From Acetatifactor sp. (lineage in GTDB: Bacteria; Bacillota; Clostridia; Lachnospirales; Lachnospiraceae): DNA of 47,032 bases. The stretch covers positions 1 through 47,032 of the forward strand of contig JAILLF010000055.1 in assembly GCA_024693365.1 (NCBI GenBank), given 5' to 3'. Shown here piece by piece: positions 46,788 to 47,032 of this stretch. Position 1 is the first letter of the stretch; every line of letters starts with the position of its first letter. Position numbers and translations under genes: made by a program. Under the pieces are notes generated by a model. It was not told the origin of the DNA. It saw only the letters and a list, made by a program, of their open reading frames with translations, and ran no database searches.

Positions 46788-46896
46788 TTACGATTATTTG
46801 CCTCATAGTTATAACTTCCAATATAACCTACTATCCCGACAAACTTGAATTATTCTATCATGAGCAACACAAATGTAAAAAGGAGGTGGGAATTCA

Positions 46897-46969
46897 TGGA
46901 GCATATGGGACTTGAACCCACGACCTCCACACTGCCAGTGTGGCGCGCTCCCAACTGCGCCAATGCCCC
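46897..46969 (-). tRNA. tRNA-Ala (anticodon GGC)
   Basis: 73 bases on the minus strand fold into a full cloverleaf: acceptor GGGGCAU/AUGCUCC with the alanine identity pair G3-U70, D arm GCGC/GCGC, anticodon stem CCACA/UGUGG with loop CUGGCAG (anticodon GGC), T arm GUGGG/CCCAU with loop UUCAAGU and discriminator A. CCA is not encoded. It is the first gene of the strand shown here, with the repeat array immediately downstream. Confidence 0.97.
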
Positions 46970-47032
46970 TTTTAGGTCATACTGTCTCAACACCCTTTTC
47001 TTCCGCTCTTATGATCCTCTATGGAGCAGGCA

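Larger units (their letters stand above)
46451..46896. other. Non-coding region between tRNA-Ala and dapF, mostly repeats
   Basis: 446 bases with no supported gene. It holds four 32-bp direct repeats, then three 53-bp repeats with inverted heptamer ends, then a degenerate copy of each (about 46788 and 46839). The dapF leader lies in the first ~30 bases. Confidence 0.8.

Noticed and set aside
46897..46969. tRNA-Ala as an integration site for a mobile element
   Set aside because: No integrase gene and no second copy of the tRNA 3' end were found in the window; the adjacent repeats do not match the tRNA.

Overview
The window looks like chromosomal DNA of a Lachnospiraceae-type clostridium (Firmicutes). 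This is judged from gene families and gene order, not from a marker gene: Shine-Dalgarno-led genes, a MurE with the meso-DAP type DNPR motif, DapF, RicT/RsmI/TrmN6 next to holB, a DUF6472-like 58-residue protein and several clostridial-type enzymes. Almost everything is on the minus strand. The only plus-strand genes are a small operon at 9.0-11.1 kb and one GTPase gene at 24.9-27.4 kb.

Layout. 1-3117: the N-terminal 1039 residues of a secreted, beta-helix-like surface protein that runs off the left edge. 3375-5741: an overlapping cassette of an ECF sigma factor, a polytopic membrane protein, a PrsW-type protease and a small two-helix membrane protein. 5761-15632: a metalloenzyme neighbourhood with two 2-hydroxyacyl-CoA dehydratase-type subunits, their ASKHA activase, a CooC-like ATPase, a CooT-like nickel protein, a His-rich protein and a truncated acetyl-CoA-synthase (CdhC)-like protein. 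A TIR-Sel1 membrane protein sits inside it and a GH13 gene shares the CooT operon. 15698-21186: GNAT, GH5, a double flavodoxin, an E2-like acyltransferase, PAP2 and DUF6472. 21298-24603: rsmI, trmN6-like and ricT.

24.9-36.1 kb is an accessory island between ricT and holB, genes that normally touch. It holds a dynamin-like GTPase and a complete-looking RiPP cluster: radical SAM-SPASM enzyme, PqqD-like recognition protein, a seven-cysteine precursor, a GT4 glycosyltransferase, an STT3-type oligosaccharyltransferase, an ABC exporter and an NTP_transf_5 protein. The precursor core carries one N-G-T sequon, so a peptide that is both radical-SAM-modified and N-glycosylated is a testable idea. This is the strongest candidate for an undescribed system.

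36143-46969 is core genome: holB, a guanylate-kinase-like gene, an Orn/Lys/Arg decarboxylase family gene, an HD protein, an L,D-transpeptidase, murE, a TrmH-family methyltransferase, an MBL hydrolase, dapF and tRNA-Ala(GGC).

A theme across the window is short-repeat expansion. Several conserved enzymes carry hydrophilic, often tandemly repeated insertions (CooC-like, TIR, double flavodoxin, RicT, MurE, MBL). Several intergenic regions hold exact-period tandem or alternating inverted repeats (16 bp x5 at 19337; TACCGCA pairs at 17487-17703; 32 bp x4 and 53 bp x3 at 46476-46787).
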